NCBI GenBank assembly: GCA_038030265.1
Contig: CM075940.1
Location: 11,160,001-11,224,000 of the forward strand
From: Corythucha ciliata
Taxonomy: Eukaryota > Arthropoda > Insecta > Hemiptera > Tingidae
DNA length: 64,000 nucleotides
Reading direction: 5' to 3'
The notes under the pieces were generated by a model. That model had not been told where the DNA came from. It did not search any database and saw only the letters and a program-made list of their open reading frames with translations. The position numbers and the translations under genes were made by a program. Positions 11,001 to 24,200 of this stretch are shown here, one piece after another (within the stretch, counting starts at the first letter, position 1; every line of letters starts with the position of its first letter).

Positions 11001-14000
11001 GGGGCACCCTCAATCCAATGAGCTTTATTTACTATCCCACCCCAGGCCACAAGAAAAAAATGTTGAAAAAGCGGTGCGAGAACAATTTTTTTTTAGTTTA
11101 CTTCCATGTTCCCGACGGGAATGGAAGTATGGTGTTCGTGAAAAAAATCGAGTCCGAGCTGACTTCTTTTTTCCCTGGTATGGAGGGGTGAAGGAGACGA
11201 TTTCGCAATCCGTTTATATGTTTTTTATTACTGTGTACTGACACAAGCGGCCTGTACAGTAATGTAACGCCTTGGAACATCTCGATATCGTGATTTCTTA
11301 CAATTGACAAGCCTATCTAAAATGGTACGGTCAGATGGGTGGAGGAGAATAGATAATTCGCTATGAATTCAGTTTAAATCGAGTGAATGAGGACAAAGCT
11401 CCCTCGCAACGTTCTCTCAATCAAGCTTTTTTTGAAAACAAATTGATGTTCTAAGCCGTTGGAAATCACGAAATCAGATAATTGATCGATTGTCGTGTGG
11501 TGTGATGTGGGGGGGGGGTATCACTCAGGTGATGCTTCCTCATCATCACAGCAAGAATCTTTGAAGCGTACGTTATAAAAATGATCATGATTTTTAAACT
11601 TTCAACATAATTGAGCGAAAAATGACCTTCGGTGACGAAAACCTAGTCAACAATGCGAGAAAAAAAAAAGTGGTAAAAATAGAAACATTACTCATATCTT
11701 GTGAAGCTGAAAGAGTGGAACTGAGCGCTTTGGCCTGGGTCTCAACTTGTTTATCCATGTTTTTTTGTTTTTTCACACGCGAAACATTTGTCCTTTGAGG
11801 AAAGACGCACAATTAGATAGATCGCCGGTCATAATACACGACAATAAATAAATAAGCAGGGAGGGGAACACTATGGGTGGGATGGACGCGTAGGGACGGA
11901 AGGGTCACTTAGTCCTCGACCGTTAAATATGAACAAGTGGCGTTTTAGGGTGAAGAGGAATGCTATGGAGAGCATTTTGATAACGTCCGAGATGAAAAGA
12001 GGCAATCCTCTCGTCATCACCCGCCACGAAATAAAAAAAAAACAACAACAAAAACATGAAACATGTAAATGCGTTTCCGCCGGATGGACTCCACCCCCAC
12101 CTGCAAACAAAACTGTTGAAGAGTACAAAACAATCGTGCTACTGATTCATTCTGTTCGCCTTGGGAGTCATCCCCGCAGAGTTAGCCCAGCCTTTCGTCT
12201 TAACACTCTTCAAGGATAGACAGTTAGACACCCAGGAACCACATTGGGTGAGAGGATGGGGAGGGTATTTTATTCAAACTGAGTGTTTTACAAAGAGGAC
12301 TGATTAATCTGTTTTTGTGCTCAATCAATAAACAAATGAGATAAGATGAAAATAATATTGACACTCGTGTTGATTAGACATCATGACACTCGAATCTCCC
12401 AACGCCTAATTAGAAAGTTAAGGTAAATAAAATGTTTGGGACAAATTAGGATTAGAAATGTCTATACCCTTTCAGTGGCTCTGAATGAGTCAAGTGCCCA
12501 ATTAAATGAATTCTCAAAATTGAAAGAAGCGTGGTTTTACGAGGTAGGGCTAATGATAGCCATAAGTACTGCAAGCAGACAAGTCGAGTGGCATACTTGT
12601 CACGCTGCTTCAATAGCCTGATAATAGGTAAGCAGAAAGGGAAAAACCTTACCCGGAGTTTGAGCCACTAACACAGACAAAAGCCAACAACTGAACTGAA
12701 TGGGCCCAAGTATATTTTTTCGGGTCGAAAAAACCCTTCGGTGACACCCCCTCCACCTCCTTGCACCATCAGTGAAACGAAGCCACATTACTCGCATCCG
12801 GTATTCACCTGTAATTAAACCACCGAGAAACCGAACCGAAGTAGCGAGAAAAGTTCGTTTTGTAGTTTGGCGGATATGCTCAGTCGATTTGCTCGAGCGT
12901 GAAGGAAGAAAATCCGGTAGCGGTGGGTAGAGGGTAGAGGAGAGGTAAAGAATATAAAAAACAAACACGGATCAGGAAAAATAAGGAAACGTCCTGTCAA
13001 GGGAGTACGACTGCACTGCATGCGATCAAAAATATTGAACAATTGGAAAAAACGCAAGTTACTATGACTAGCTTGTTCAAAATTGACGCTTGCTCTGGTA
13101 AATACAAATTGCTTGAATTCTATCAAGAGTGATCAAACGTTCATCAGTTTCGTCTCAATATTGTTTATAGGACGAGAGTAAAACACCCCACCCCTCTCCC
13201 TTACTGTTTTAAACTCTGTGGAATTCAGCGATTTAGGTGATTAAAAATCCAGTGGCTCGCTGAAAAAAATCCGCGGGTTATACTCGCTAAAAAAAACACA
13301 CGTATTTTTGGCGGTTTGGCTCGCTTAAAAAAAATATATATTTTTTGTGGATTTTTGTTGCCGAAAACTCAATTTCGCAGGTTTTTCAAAACCCAATTTC
13401 GCGGATTTTACACACCTGGAAAAACATTTTCACCCCCCCCCCACCCACCCACCAATAGTTACACGCCTGGTTGGCATTGGCACCCTCCTGATTCAGGCGG
13501 TCTTTATCAGAGGCAGGAGGGTTGTGACGAAATAGGCTTTATAGTGCAGTGATTCTCAACCTGGGGGGCGCAAGCGATTTCCAGGGGGGAGGGGGCATGA
13601 ACTTGTCCCCATGCCCTTAAAGTTGAGACCAACCATACAAATATCGGAAACTTCAGGAACGTCACACTTTTGTTTCTATACGTTGCCCCTGATGAGTCGC
13701 CCTCAGCCCCACACTCAATTGTGACATGCAGTCGGCAGGCCAGTTGAGAGGGGGGGGGGAGGCACTGGGTCAGCTAATCCCGGGACCCGGATTTCCAAAA
13801 TCAGGAAAAGGAAGAAAAAAGGGAAAGCTTCACTGGGAACTCGACTGTGGTTGGGGATTTGCAGTGGTTGGGTCTTCTTTGTGATTTGGATCTTTTACTG
13901 TGGTTTGGACCTTAGCTGTGGTTAGAGCTTTGAAGTGGTTGGACCTTTGCTGTGGTTGGCCCTTTGCAGAGGTTGCCCCTTTGCTGTGGTTGGATCTTTT

Positions 14001-17000
14001 ACTGTGGTTTGGAGCTTAGCTGTGCTTAGAGCTTTGCAGTGGTTGGACCTTTGCTGTGGTTGGCTCTTATTTGCAGTGGTTGGACTTTGGTTGTGGTTGG
14101 ACTGTGCTGTGGTTGGACTTTTGCTGTGGTTGGCTCTTATTTGCAGTGGTTGGACTTTTGCTGTGGTTGGACTGTGCTGCGGTTGGCCCTTTGCTGTGGT
14201 TGGACCTTTGCTGTGGTTGGGGATTTGCAGTGGTTGGGTCTTCTTTGTGTTTGGATCTTTTACTGTGGTTTGGAGCTTAGCTGTGGTTAGACCTTAGCAG
14301 TGTTTGGACCTTTGCTGTGGTTTGAGCTTGGCTGTGATTAGACCTTTGCAGTGGTTGGACCTTTGCTGTGGTTGGCCCTTTGCTGTGGTTGAGACCTTTG
14401 CTGTGGTTGGCCCTTTGCAGTGGTTGGACTTTGGTTGTGGTTGGACTGTGCTGTGATTGGACCTTTGCTGTGGTTGGACTTTTGCTGTGGTTGGATCATT
14501 TACTGTGGTTTGGAGCTTAGCTGTGGTAGGAGCTTTGCTGTGGTTGGACCTTTGCTGTGGTTGGCCCTTTGCAGTGTTTGGACCTTTGCTGTGGTTTGAG
14601 CTTGGCTGTGATTAGACCTTTGCAGTGGTTGGACCTTTGCTGTGGTTGGCCCTTTGCTGTGGTTGAGACCTTTGCTGTGGTTGGCCCTTTGTAGTGGTTG
14701 GCCCTTTGCTGTGGTTGGGCTGTGCTGTGATTGGACCTTTGCTGAGGTTGGACTTTTGCTGTGGTTGGATCATTTACTGTGGTTTGGAGCTTAGCTGTGG
14801 TAGGAGCTTTGCTGTGGTTGGACCTTTGCTGTGGTTGGCCCTTTGCAGTGGTTGGCCCTTTGCTGTGGTTGAATCTTTTACTGTGGTTTGGAGCTTAGCT
14901 GTGGTTAGAGCTTTGCAGTGGTTGGACCTTTGCTGTGGTTTGAGCTTGGCTATGGTTGGCCCTTATTTGCAGTGGTTGGACTTTTGCTGTGGTTGGCCCT
15001 TTGCTGTGGTTGGACCTTTGCTATGGTTGGGGATCTGCAGTGGTTGGGTCTTCTTTGTGTTTGGATCTTTTACTGTGGTTTGGAGCTTAACTGTGGTTAG
15101 ACCTTAGCAGTGGTTGGACCTTTGCTGTGGTTTGAGCTTGGACGTGATTAGACCTTTGCTGTGGTTGAGACGTTTGCTGTGGTTGGACCTTTGCTATGGT
15201 TCAGACCTTTGCTGTGGTTGGCCCTTTGCAGTGGTTGGACTTTGGCTGTGGTTGGACTTTTGCTGTGATTGGACCTTTATAGTGGTTGGACCTTTGCTAT
15301 GGTTGGGGATCTGCAGTGGTTGGGTCTTCTTTGTGTTTGGATCTTTTACTGTGGTTTGGAGCTTAACTGTGGTTAGACCTCAGCAGTGGTTGGACCTTTG
15401 CTGTGGTTTGAGCTTGGCTGTGATTAGACCTTTGCAGTGGTTGGACCTGTGCTGTGGTTGAGACGTTTGCTGTGGTTGGACCTTTGCTGTGGTTGGCCCT
15501 TTGCTATGGTTCAGACCTTTGCTGTGGTTGGCCCTTTTCTATGGTTCAGACCTTTGCTGTGGTTGGCCCTTTGCTGTGGTTGGACTTTTGCTGTGGTTCG
15601 ACCTTTGTAGTGGTTGGACCTTTGCAGTGGTTGGACTTTTGCAGTGATTGGACCTTTGCTGTGGTTTGAGCTTGGTTGTGGTTGGACCATTGCAGAGGTT
15701 GGACCTTTCTGTGGGTCATATTGTACTGTTTTGAGGTTGGAGCCTTCGGGGTTTTGCAGTTTTGCTCCGATTGAAGCTTTACTGTGGTTGTAATGTAGGC
15801 CATTCGAGAAACAAGCGAGGGAAGCTTTCACCCAGGTGAAAGGGCCTCATTTGAGTTCCGTCCTGGGCTCGCGAATATTCTCTCCACGGTCCTGGTATTT
15901 AGGTCCCGATCAAAATCCCTTAATGTGGACTGTCATTGCCCTCAAATATGGTCATAAATGAGCGTTTTGCCTTGCCATTTCGGTCAATTTTCTCGACTCC
16001 AAGGCGGTCAACTGTGTGTCCGCGGGCGTGGAGGCTCTTCTTCATTGCACTTACAAGTTTTCGACGTTTTTTTTTATACATTCTAAAAAGTGTGCAAGTG
16101 ATCAAAAACGAGGGCGTCCCTTCGTGGTTTGTGACCAAAATCGAAGCTTTTCGTGGCTTCGAGTCTTTAACATGTCTGTAATTGGTTGGCGGGGGGAGGG
16201 GCGCAACAAATTGTCATGGTCCAAGGGGGGGGGCGTAACTGTGAAAAGGTTGAGAACCACTGCGCTTTAGTGTGATGCATGTGAACCTGCCCAAACCATT
16301 TTAGAGAGGCGCAGTGGTGGGACGAACTAGAGAAAATTATGTTTCTGTTAAACGCGGGAAAAGTAAAGGGTTTTGCTAAACAATCAACACAATCTAGCTA
16401 TTCAAAATTGGGTCCAACAACACCACCGCATAACGCGTAAAACTGTGAAAACGGTCCTATTCGTTTAATTACGTCTTTTAGCCAACATTTTCGTTTGTTT
16501 AGCATTTCTACCGTCAATTTTTGTTTACATGAATCTTAGTGTGAGGCGAAATTACAAGACCGCAGTTCGGAGGAAAAATCAGGAACAGTGGCCAACGTGC
16601 CAGTTTTAGAGCATGGGTCAAACAATATGAGTTCAATGACCGAATGATAAGTTTTCAAGTCAAAAACATAAGGTTTGGGGGCTTGAGTTCAGTGTTTCTT
16701 AAGTTTGAGTGTGAAGACCTTCAGATTTCACGATCAAAAAACTTGCATCTTACGACCTCTAGAGAATGATGCATTTTCGGTTCCTCGAGTGGTTCATTAA
16801 TATTGTCGAGATGGAAGAAAAAATAGAGCATTAATGCCGGACCGAAATTAGCAATTAGAGCTCATATAATTTATTACTCCAGAAGGTCACACTCACTGAA
16901 ATTGTCTACTATTTTCGCTCTTGTATTAATAGAACGCTCAACAGCAAGCACAGGGGATTTACCCATGCAAAACTACACCATACGACTATTTACCGCGATT

Positions 17001-19415
17001 TCTAAAGAAGGAATCACCTCCGTTCGTTTTGATGCCTTCAAAGGTATCTGGAACGAAAGCGAATAAAAAACTACATTCCATTCTGTTAAAAATAAAAACA
17101 AAAAACCTATAGGAGTTCTGTAAAATAAACAAAAACTATAAAAGCATTGAGAAAAAAAAAAGGGCCATTCACCCCTTTCACCTACCTGCGAAAGGTACAT
17201 CACTGACATATTCTTCGACAGCATAATCTGAGTGTGGCTGGCCCTGTGATGACGGGTAGACAAGTAAAAGGAGCTCCTCTTCTGTCTCTGTCTCCATATC
17301 TCGAGATCTTCTTTTCATCAAACTGCAATACTCCTGTCACAATCAATTCAGTTAATAATAATTTTTTTTTTTTAACATGTCTTTGACTCTAAAAAGTAGA
17401 TGGGGAAAATACAGGTCGGGAGTCATAACATTCAAAAAGCGGTGTATTGTGACGGGATTGAGTGGGGAAGCGTGTCCGATGATTGGGCTCGTCCCGGAAG
17501 GCCGACGTAGTTTTTGACGGATGAAATTGAGAGTGTTGATTGAACAGAAACGGAAAAAAAATACGGGTTTATATAAAACTGTCGAGCATTTTTACAAGGC
17601 CGGATTAGCTAGGCACTACTGACTCCGGGGGCTTATTACAGCTCGCTAGAATCGTTAACAGTTTTATTTGTCACAACGCGAGTACGGAAATGTGAAGCAG
17701 GCAAATGGTTATGATGATAATAGAAATAAACGAATGGTTTCTAACTGGCTGACGTAGTTTTGATTTATTTTTGTTGCCAACGGCAAACGATGAGGTTTGA
17801 AAAAATGTACGAAACGTTGAGAAATAGCTCGGAATGGAAAAGCAATTGTCTTCGAGGTCCTCGCGAAAAGTATTTCGAGGCCTGAGAATAACGATGGGCC
17901 GAGCTTACAGACAGAATGACGCTCGAGAGAACCCCTGAATCTGACAGAAGAAACGCTCTCCCAAGCTTTTGTTGTGATCTTCGATATCAAACGTTCTGCA
18001 GCTAAGATTCCATATATGGAACCACGTGAATTACTCTTCGGCGATCAAAAGAATGAACGTGAAGCCGACATTGCGAAGAAGGTTGGGAAGGGTCAAAACA
18101 GTGCTTCGCTAAAAACATTCTATTTGTCTCCCTCTTCTTCCTGCCGTTGAAAGCTGGGAGTAGAATGTTTTCAGAAAAGACTTCTTGCTTTCCCCCGTCA
18201 CATTCATTCTTTCTATCGCCGATCAGTACATCCTCAAAGACACAGGATCATCATGGGTACCATCCGGCGGAGGCGTAATATTTACCCTCCCATGATGCTG
18301 TAACGCAGTTTCATGTCGACGTAGTTCGTCGAGCAGTTCCGGTGACTCAATGACGGCAGGTAAACTTCATTTGACCCTTAAATTAAAATCCCTCCCCGAA
18401 CCAGGAGAGTTCGGACTTTGTTGTATCAGGTAACAGCCGTTTTGAGGGCGAATATTCATTCAGAGGAGCTCGAATTGACCAAAGTCCGTCGTTATAGCGG
18501 TCACAGGGTAAATCAATTGTTATTGAGTACTCGCTTTTCTTTCGTAGTTTTGGTAAATAATGCTTACATTAACCGGAGGCGAAGGTGGAGTACTGCGTGG
18601 AGCCAACGCCTGATACCAAGGAGCTTCGAAAACCCAAAGCTCAGGGCTCTCCGACTCCTCCTCGACGGATGGACTAGACAAGCAGACCAGCTTCTGCACG
18701 ATTTCACCGCAACCGTCAAGATTCATTTTTGAAATGAACTGAGAGTTGGCAAGGGAAAAACATAAAAAGTATACCCCCCCACCCCCTACCCCGTCTCACC
18801 GAGAACACCTTTTCTCAGCAGACAATCTGACATTTAAAGGGCAGTATTGGCGTACCGTATCTACTGACCTTTATTGAAATTAATGTATTTGTTAATGTAA
18901 TGTTGAAAAAAGCGAGCGGACATATTCAAAGAAAACATGCGAAAAATAATGAAAAATCTCATAATTCTTACCTTGACTTGATAAACAAAAGCCAGAGGAT
19001 AGGACAGGAGGACAACGAAAGGGTTTAATGATACGGTGATTTATTTGCTTATTCTTTTGGGGGGAGGCGAATAGCTTTTTAACCATGCTTTATGCCTTAT
19101 AATTCACAAGACATTCTTTTAATACATTCATTGCGAGGTGTCTATCTATTTAAACAATTTCTGAAAGTTTAACACAAAACTAATACATCAATTTTACAAT
19201 TTAACGTCTAAATCAAATAAGCATATTAAAAAAAGGGCAATTAAAAGTATCACAAAGCGAATAATGCGTTGAAAAGCAATTTTTCAAAGTGTAGGCAATA
19301 TATTAATATATAAAATAATAATAATTTAATAATAAAAAGGTGGTTAAGTGTTAAATCTAATTTTGTTTACTCGTCCAAACTGATGGGGGGGGGGGGAATC
19401 ACTCAACATCCATGC

Positions 19416-19451
<36 letters not shown>

Positions 19452-21186
19452 AGTTGAAACATCCAGGCAGATTTACATTCACTAAGTTACCTGGCTCAAC
19501 GGTCGAATCCTCTCGTGAATACTCATTTCCGCTTGACTCGCCGACGGTGGAGGGTGATCGGGCGTTGGAGGCTGTTGGTAGTTGGTCGGACTCAACGGAC
19601 AGTTGCCAAGGCGCCTCGAGTCGAGCTCTCCGTTGACTCGTCGATCCGTCAAATAGTCAGTCGCGGGAATGAGACCGGCGATTATGCTCACAGGACTGGA
19701 TTTAATCAAGTCGAGACGGTCCGCTTCTGACAATTGACTCGTTTCGACTTTTTTAAAGGGAAGATCCCCTCGCGATAGAATCACAGACGGATCACAGTTT
19801 TCGAAGCTTTTGTCGTTTTGAAGACGGCGGAGTTTCCGTTTGGGGTTGGTCGTTCGAAACGGCATGTTCTCGTAAACAGACGTGAGGGCGATTGGTTGAT
19901 ATTTGGGGTCGTCATCTGTGCTGAACTCTTCTCCCATGATGCTGTAACGTAGTTTCATGTCGACGTAGTGATCGGCTGATTTGCCCCGCCGAAGCATTTC
20001 CCTGGGCGGCCTACTACCGACATTGATGTCATCCAGATCGCCGTAGCTTCTCACGCCGCTCCTAGCGAGGAATAGATACTCGTATGCACCCATTCCGGAA
20101 GGTGTTAAGTGAGTTGGTGACACCGACAAGTTTCTTCTCGGAGGTTTCTTGGGAGGAGTAGGCTACAATTTGAATTACACATTAATTATTATACATAATT
20201 ACACATTTCTTCCAAGAAAAAATAAATAAAACCTACAGAAACTTTATTATTTGAGCCAGGACTCGGTGTCATCGGTAAGTAAATATCAGCCGAACGCCTG
20301 TCCCTTGACGTCGGCCCTCCCATGCTCGATGTGGACGATATTGAAATTTGGTCCGCGTCACGCCCGTGACTACAGCACGAATCCTCCGACAGAAAACTCC
20401 CTTCCATTACAGACTTGGACATACCGCAAGAATTGACCCACAGATGACGGCTGTCTAGGCTTCGACAAACACCTTCTGAATCCCTAGGAAATTATTTCAA
20501 TGAGGAAGGGATGAATTCAAGTCTCGCTCCCCAACAGTACACTTCAATGAACCTTTTTTTCAGTTAAAAAAAAAAGGCTGCGGAGCCCAATCCTTGATTA
20601 AAGCCTCCCCTCCACCCGACCAACAACTTCTAATCCCCCCTTTTTAAAGGGGGAGGGGTGCAATGTGGTTAACAAATATAAAAAAAAAAAGCTTACTGCG
20701 ACAAAGCAGACGACTGAGAAATTCTTCTGTGATCAGAATGCCAATGTGTTGGTGATGAAGTCGGGGAACAACGCTTAGGGAGAAATCTTACATTTTCGTA
20801 TGGGCTTCCGAGTGAAGGAACAGGGATGGGTGGTAACGGATCATCACCATCGATACAGTTTTCCTGGCGATGCCCTTAACAATCGCAAAAAAAAAAAAAA
20901 AAAAAAACTGTTCATCAAGTTCTTCATGCCTCCATCACTCCCTGTGCTTTTATTTACTTTTAATAACTGTTGTTATGTCCTGAACAACATGAGGAGGGAA
21001 CTGTTGAAGTAAATCGTACACAGTATTATTCGAGGCGTCCCTCAAGGATAAATCGGCACCGTTGTCCAGTAACGTTCTAACAACCTCAAGTTTACCGCAG
21101 AGAGCGGCTTCGTGCAACGCAGTTCCGGAAGCTGTCCGTAAATTAACTTCAAGCCCGGAACTGAGCAAAACTTCTACAACACTTCT

Positions 21187-21223
<37 letters not shown>

Positions 21224-24200
21224 CATTCAATCAAAACATATGATGAAGGGGAGACATAGAAAAATAAAATGTTCCATCGAGAAGCTCGACAGGACATCGA
21301 GAGATAGACTTGCTACGGGGGGGGGGGGGCAGGGGACAGAAAGGATATTGACTGCCCCGCAGTATAATGTACAGTCTGAATTGGGCTTAGTCAATTCCCA
21401 ATTTCATTCCAACTCACCTCACAATTCAATACAACCACTACAAAAGAGGAGGGGAGCTAGACAAAGTCTTGCGGAATGTCAGGAGTTTCAATTGTTTGGA
21501 CTAATGAGGAAAAATAGAATGATGACCTTTAAAATGAATTCACACACAAAAAAAAAAAACACTTACTTGTGCCCATTTCGACTGGCAAGATGAAGAGGAG
21601 TATGAGGTATTGACAGGAATCCACTGCTACCACTCTTGTTATTGTACGCGGCAACCAGTTCGGGATGGGTTCGTACTAAAGTTTCTACAGTTTCTAATCT
21701 GTAAAAGCACAAAACTTAAAGCTGTTCCCTCAAGGAGAAACAAAAATGATATTCTTGTCCAAACCTTCCGTATTGAGCAGCAAGATCAAGAGCACTCTCT
21801 TGCCTTATATTTCTAATGGTCGGATCACAACCGTGTTCTAGAAGTAAACTAACTACCGCCGCGTGACCGTATTGAGCTGAGCAGTGTAACGCCGTCTCCT
21901 TATCCTTGTTCTAAGCCAAAATTTATTCACACCAGGGAGCCTCGTTAGAAATAATTTTAATTCTCATTAAAGGACGAGAGGCTAGGCAGATGGAATTTCA
22001 TGATTGATATCATTTGTAGCGCATCACAGTAATAAGAATTGAAAAAGTAAGAATGTGGTTTAGAAACTACCCACACACTAGTCACACACACAGTCACTTA
22101 AAAAAAATCCACAAGAGTTGGGCTTAGGAGGAGACAAAGTCCGAAATTTTGAAATTGTTTTTTGAAGATTTGATCTGCGAAATTTGATTTCTGGAAGATT
22201 CAATTCCGCGAAAGAATTTTCGAAGACGCGAAAGCATTTTTTCTGATAAATTAGCAGTTTTTGGATCTACTAATTAGATTTTGACGGGTGTGCTGGGGGT
22301 TCTGTATCGTCACCTAATGATTAGGGTGATTGGTGGAGAATTTCGAAAACCGGCCCAACCTTTTGTCCAAAGCTGGCTACGCCCGTGGTTGGGCCTTCTT
22401 CATAGTTAAAGCTTTTCGTGGTTGGTATTTTCTGTGGTAGGGCCATTTTTGTGGTTGGAGCTTAACTGAGACTATAGAGCTATAATTTGGAAACAGCTTT
22501 TTGTGATAGGAACTTTGATGTGGTTGGAGATATTCTGCGGATTGGAGGTGTGTTGTAGTGGTTCGGGGCTTTGCTGTGGTTTACAGCTATGGTGTCGTTA
22601 GGAGTTTTTTTTTTTTTAATTCGGGAATTTGCTGTGTTTTGGGATTTATTCTGGTTAGAGCTTTGCCTTGGCTGGAGCTTTATTGTGGTCAGAGCTTTTG
22701 GTGGTTGATACTTTGCTGTGGTTTGGAGCTTTATTGTGGTTTGAAGATGTGACGTTGTTGGGCCTTTTTTTCTGATTTGAAATTTCGGGCATTAGAGCGA
22801 GATGTTAAAACATTTGGATGGGGGGAGGGGCATCCAAAGAAAAGGTACAAACAAAGGCAAAGTCCGACCACAGCAAAAACAAAAATCCAATCACAGCAAA
22901 CTTCCAACTACAAGAAACTGTAACAAAGCAGTGAACCAATAAAATCATGTCTCTCCACGCTCGTTGTCGTTGTATTCGCTAAGTGCACTTTCAACGCCCC
23001 TGCGTCATCATCAGAGCACTAAAAATTATCTAATACATATAGGTAAACGTCCAATAAAATATTCCGTTTACTTCCCCAGGGCATTGTCTATTTAAAACTC
23101 TAGATATGTACTCTGTATACATATGTATTAGATAATTTTTAGTGCTCTGATGATGACGCAGGGGCGTTGAAAGCGCACTTGGAGAATAAAGACAACGAGC
23201 GTGGAGAGACTTGATTTTATTGGTTCACTGCTTTGTACCGCAACTCCACCGATAGAGGACCTTAAAATGGAGAATTAGAAACTGTAACAACAGTTTGAAC
23301 CTCAAACCACAGTAAAGTCCAACCACAGCAAAGGTTCAAACTACAGTAAGGCTCCATTAACACAAGGAAGACCCACCCATACAACATCAGTAAAGCTTAC
23401 CTTTTTTCTCTTTTCTTCCTTTTTTTTTTTTAATTTGTAAAATCCGGGCCCGAGGACCCCGCCCCCCTCTCTCTCGACACGTACACATTGATTTTTTTAG
23501 GTTTCATAAAAACTGCAAAGACCAGGAGCTCAGAGACCATTCCCTCTTCCTCTGTTCCAAGAGCTCCTGTAACCACCCACGAATTGGTTCTTAGGTGAGA
23601 TATGTGGGAAGGATTTCCCCAAAATGGGGAAATCCCAAATTCCAGCCATATTTTTGATCGAGCGGAAACGCTTAATGGGTTCAGTCTCAGCAACGTGCAA
23701 CCTTTTTGGCGAATTTTCCGGGCATTCACGCCCGGCCGAACTGTAGTGAGGCTTGTATCCAGCACACGAAAACGGTAAAAACGGTATTGTTGTATTGTGT
23801 TCCATCTTGGAGTGGGGGGGGGGGGTTGTGGTGAGCCTCACCGCTATTTCTAAGAGATGCTGCATGTTTTTTTCGGGTTAAAATCAAAGAATATTCCTGC
23901 TGTGAACACATGTGTGAGAACGTATGGAAGTTTTACACTTTAAAAAAAAAAAAAACACCACGCGTTTTGGTTTACCCTTTTCCCTCCTTCAATTCAGTAC
24001 CGTGCTCCTACAACAATTATTTGCCCCGTACACCACGCGGCGATTGCCCATGTCATCGGGGGTATTTTTTTTAATCTGCATTCATTTAACGGTCGAGATA
24101 ATGTGAAAAGTTAAGAGAAGGGAAGACGAAAAGGGGAGAAGAGAAGAGAGAGAGTGCGAGGGTGGTAGATCCCAGGGAAATTCAACGATGTGGAATAACG

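Noticed and set aside
12600..12968. 122-residue minus-strand ORF in the ANKS1 intron
   Set aside because: No domain, no splice context, and composition typical of chance ORFs here.
13935..15670. Long W/L/G/C-rich ORFs as a repeat protein or membrane protein
   Set aside because: They are read from the 17 bp minisatellite in all three frames and have no start context or domain.
15920..16138. Minus-strand ORF inside the hAT-like element as a transposase remnant
   Set aside because: No BED finger, DDE or dimerisation motif could be seen.
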